DNA from: Phlyctochytrium arcticum
Lineage: Eukaryota; Chytridiomycota; Chytridiomycetes; Chytridiales; Chytridiaceae
Assembly (NCBI GenBank): GCA_025602905.1
Contig: JAHLKI010000001.1
Location: 1,922,001 to 1,986,000, forward strand
DNA: 64,000 nucleotides
Direction: 5' to 3'
In this document: positions 62,974-64,000 of the stretch, piece by piece
How the letters are laid out: each line of letters opens with the position of its first letter
Numbering within the stretch: position 1 is the stretch's first letter
Position numbers and translations under genes: made by a program
The notes under the pieces: model-generated
What the model was told of the DNA's origin: nothing
The model's input: only the letters and a program-made list of their open reading frames with translations
The model's database searches: none

Positions 62974-63703
62974 TCAAATAGGAACTACCATACGCAGAAA
63001 AACCAGGACTAGAACTAGCACAAGGGCGAGCCATATGCTGCTTGTTCTCCCCTGATAATAATGTCAATGCTTGGTGAACATGCTTAACCCAAGCAATCGT
63101 ACCGTTGGTTGTCCGTCTTTCTCGTTTGATGGCATAGGCATGCTTTCCATTTGGGCCTCTTTAATCAATTTCAGACTTTTCGTGCACGCTGAAATATTTA
63201 CTTGACATCGTGGTAACCGCTCTTCTATTGCCTTTACATCGTTCAAGTTTTCGCGAAGCGTGCTCGATATTGGATCGTAAAAATTCTGTAAAGAACTTTC
63301 GGGGTCAGACATTTGGCAACATTGACCATTCGGGCATCTTCATATTTACCGTAATCGACTTAAGCAAATCTTTGGAACTGAGCTGAACAGCGCTACTCGA
63401 AGTAGATAGCTGAATGATGTCTTCAACGCTCTTCCGTAATGACTGGCAGCAGCCCAGTACCATCAGGGTCGAAGACTCAGGGCCCTGGGAGGAATCCAAG
63501 CACCAGCGCAGCTGTTCTTGCTTCATCCTCAACTCATTCGAAAGCTTTCGTAAACGGAGTAATAGGTTGCTCAAGTCGGTGGTCTTATCGAAACAAGGCG
63601 AGTCCTCGGGAATAAACTTTTCGTGGGACGTTTCGTCTTGGAGAATATCAGAAGCGAGCGACGAAGGAGGAGATTCCGCATCGATGGAGTAAGCGGTCAG
63701 CAT
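62974..63703 (-). CDS. Unrecognised tail-anchored coiled-coil protein
   Basis: Three exons can be joined from ATG 63703. The first runs to a gtaaat donor near 63361, the second begins NFYDPISSTLRENLNDVKAI, and the third encodes the tail. The protein is about 205 aa, helical and Leu/Ser-rich (LLLRLRKLSNELRMKQEQLR), and ends with a single strongly hydrophobic segment (IWLALVLVLVLVFLRMVVPI) directly before the stop. This is a tail-anchor layout. It resembles small SNARE-like or organelle-tether proteins, but I do not recognise the family and give no function. It converges with DSN1 (125 bp between stops). Confidence 0.6.
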
Positions 63704-63916
63704 GCGGGCTACTGTATTGATGAATATTGGGGGTGGTGGGTCCGGGTGGGATTCAAGGTGGGATCTTGCTCATGGATCTTGCTCGTCTTATAGGCAGGGG
63801 TTTTGGGACACTGGTGGCTGGTGACTTGAGTTGTCGAACCTCATTTTTGAAATGTTTTTTGAAAATTTGTGGGAAGGTTGAACTTGAATCCTGAACATAA
63901 ACCCACAACGTTCGAA

Positions 63917-64000
63917 TATGTCGCAACCAGCAAATATGGACTTGTCTCGTCTTCTCTCGGAAGCCACAAGGGCTTTGGAGGAGAATAAAGCGGCTCTTAT
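63917..64000 (+). CDS. Start of an unidentified gene (3' partial)
   Basis: An ATG at 63917 opens a frame running off the window edge: MSQPANMDLSRLLSEATRAL and eight more codons. It is divergent from the tail-anchored gene, with 213 bp between. Only 28 codons are present and are helix-prone with no family signal. The absence of stops and the gene spacing typical of this region support it weakly. Confidence 0.45.

Overview
This is a nuclear, gene-dense eukaryotic segment. Nearly every gene is split by GT-AG introns of about 48-70 nt, and untranslated spacers are very short. The gene set fits a zoosporic, early-diverging fungus of chytrid type. Fungal-type content includes a septation-network kinase, KRI1, chorismate synthase and fungal-sized ELG1. 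A DNALI1/p28 inner-arm dynein light chain implies a motile flagellum, which Dikarya lack. The phylum call is inference, not proof.

Layout: 1-315 SUB2 3' end; 897-2763 C2H2 transcription factor; 3085-3966 unknown Ser-rich protein; 4608-5292 bL28m; 5944-7915 LTV1; 8110-8781 SND2/TMEM208; 8788-9965 CSTF64/Rna15; 10215-11006 SF3A2; 11203-13337 KRI1; 13445-14463 DNALI1; 14982-16548 chorismate synthase; 16655-19101 DHX33; 19153-19959 ALKBH7; 20135-21567 TIM44; 21764-22496 GAR1; 22760-25388 Raptor without WD40; 25970-27079 Sds3; 27262-32834 RPC1; 32880-35378 ATAD5/ELG1; 35528-39281 SIN kinase; 39353-42009 WDR75; 42296-43719 lipoyl synthase; 43782-44492 Nudix; 44742-45875 transaldolase; 45944-48220 INTS2-like; 48298-48817 TBCA; 48858-52389 MSH1; 52588-53904 SURF6; 54166-54533 mL54; 54611-55727 MUS81; 56042-57051 syntaxin-6-like SNARE; 57075-57819 MAPR heme protein; 57942-61147 RAD53/CHK2-like kinase; 61476-62848 DSN1; 62974-63703 tail-anchored coiled-coil protein; 63917-64000 start of another gene.

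The genes are housekeeping and are not arranged as one pathway. Ribosome biogenesis is strongly represented (LTV1, KRI1, DHX33, GAR1, WDR75, SURF6), as are mitochondrial functions (bL28m, mL54, TIM44, MSH1, LIP5, ALKBH7), RNA processing (SUB2, CSTF64, SF3A2, INTS2) and genome maintenance (ELG1, MSH1, MUS81, RAD53). Genes often lie in divergent or tail-to-tail pairs only tens of bases apart.

I found no mobile element, CRISPR array, rRNA, convincing tRNA or self-contained novel system. The most interesting points are a Raptor that ends before its WD40 propeller, an Integrator subunit in an apparently fungal genome, a MUS81 that starts at the nuclease domain, a checkpoint kinase with two tandem C-terminal FHA domains, and several gene-structure oddities (micro-exons, a GC-AG intron, frame-neutral introns). 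Exon models were built by eye from splice signals and family similarity.
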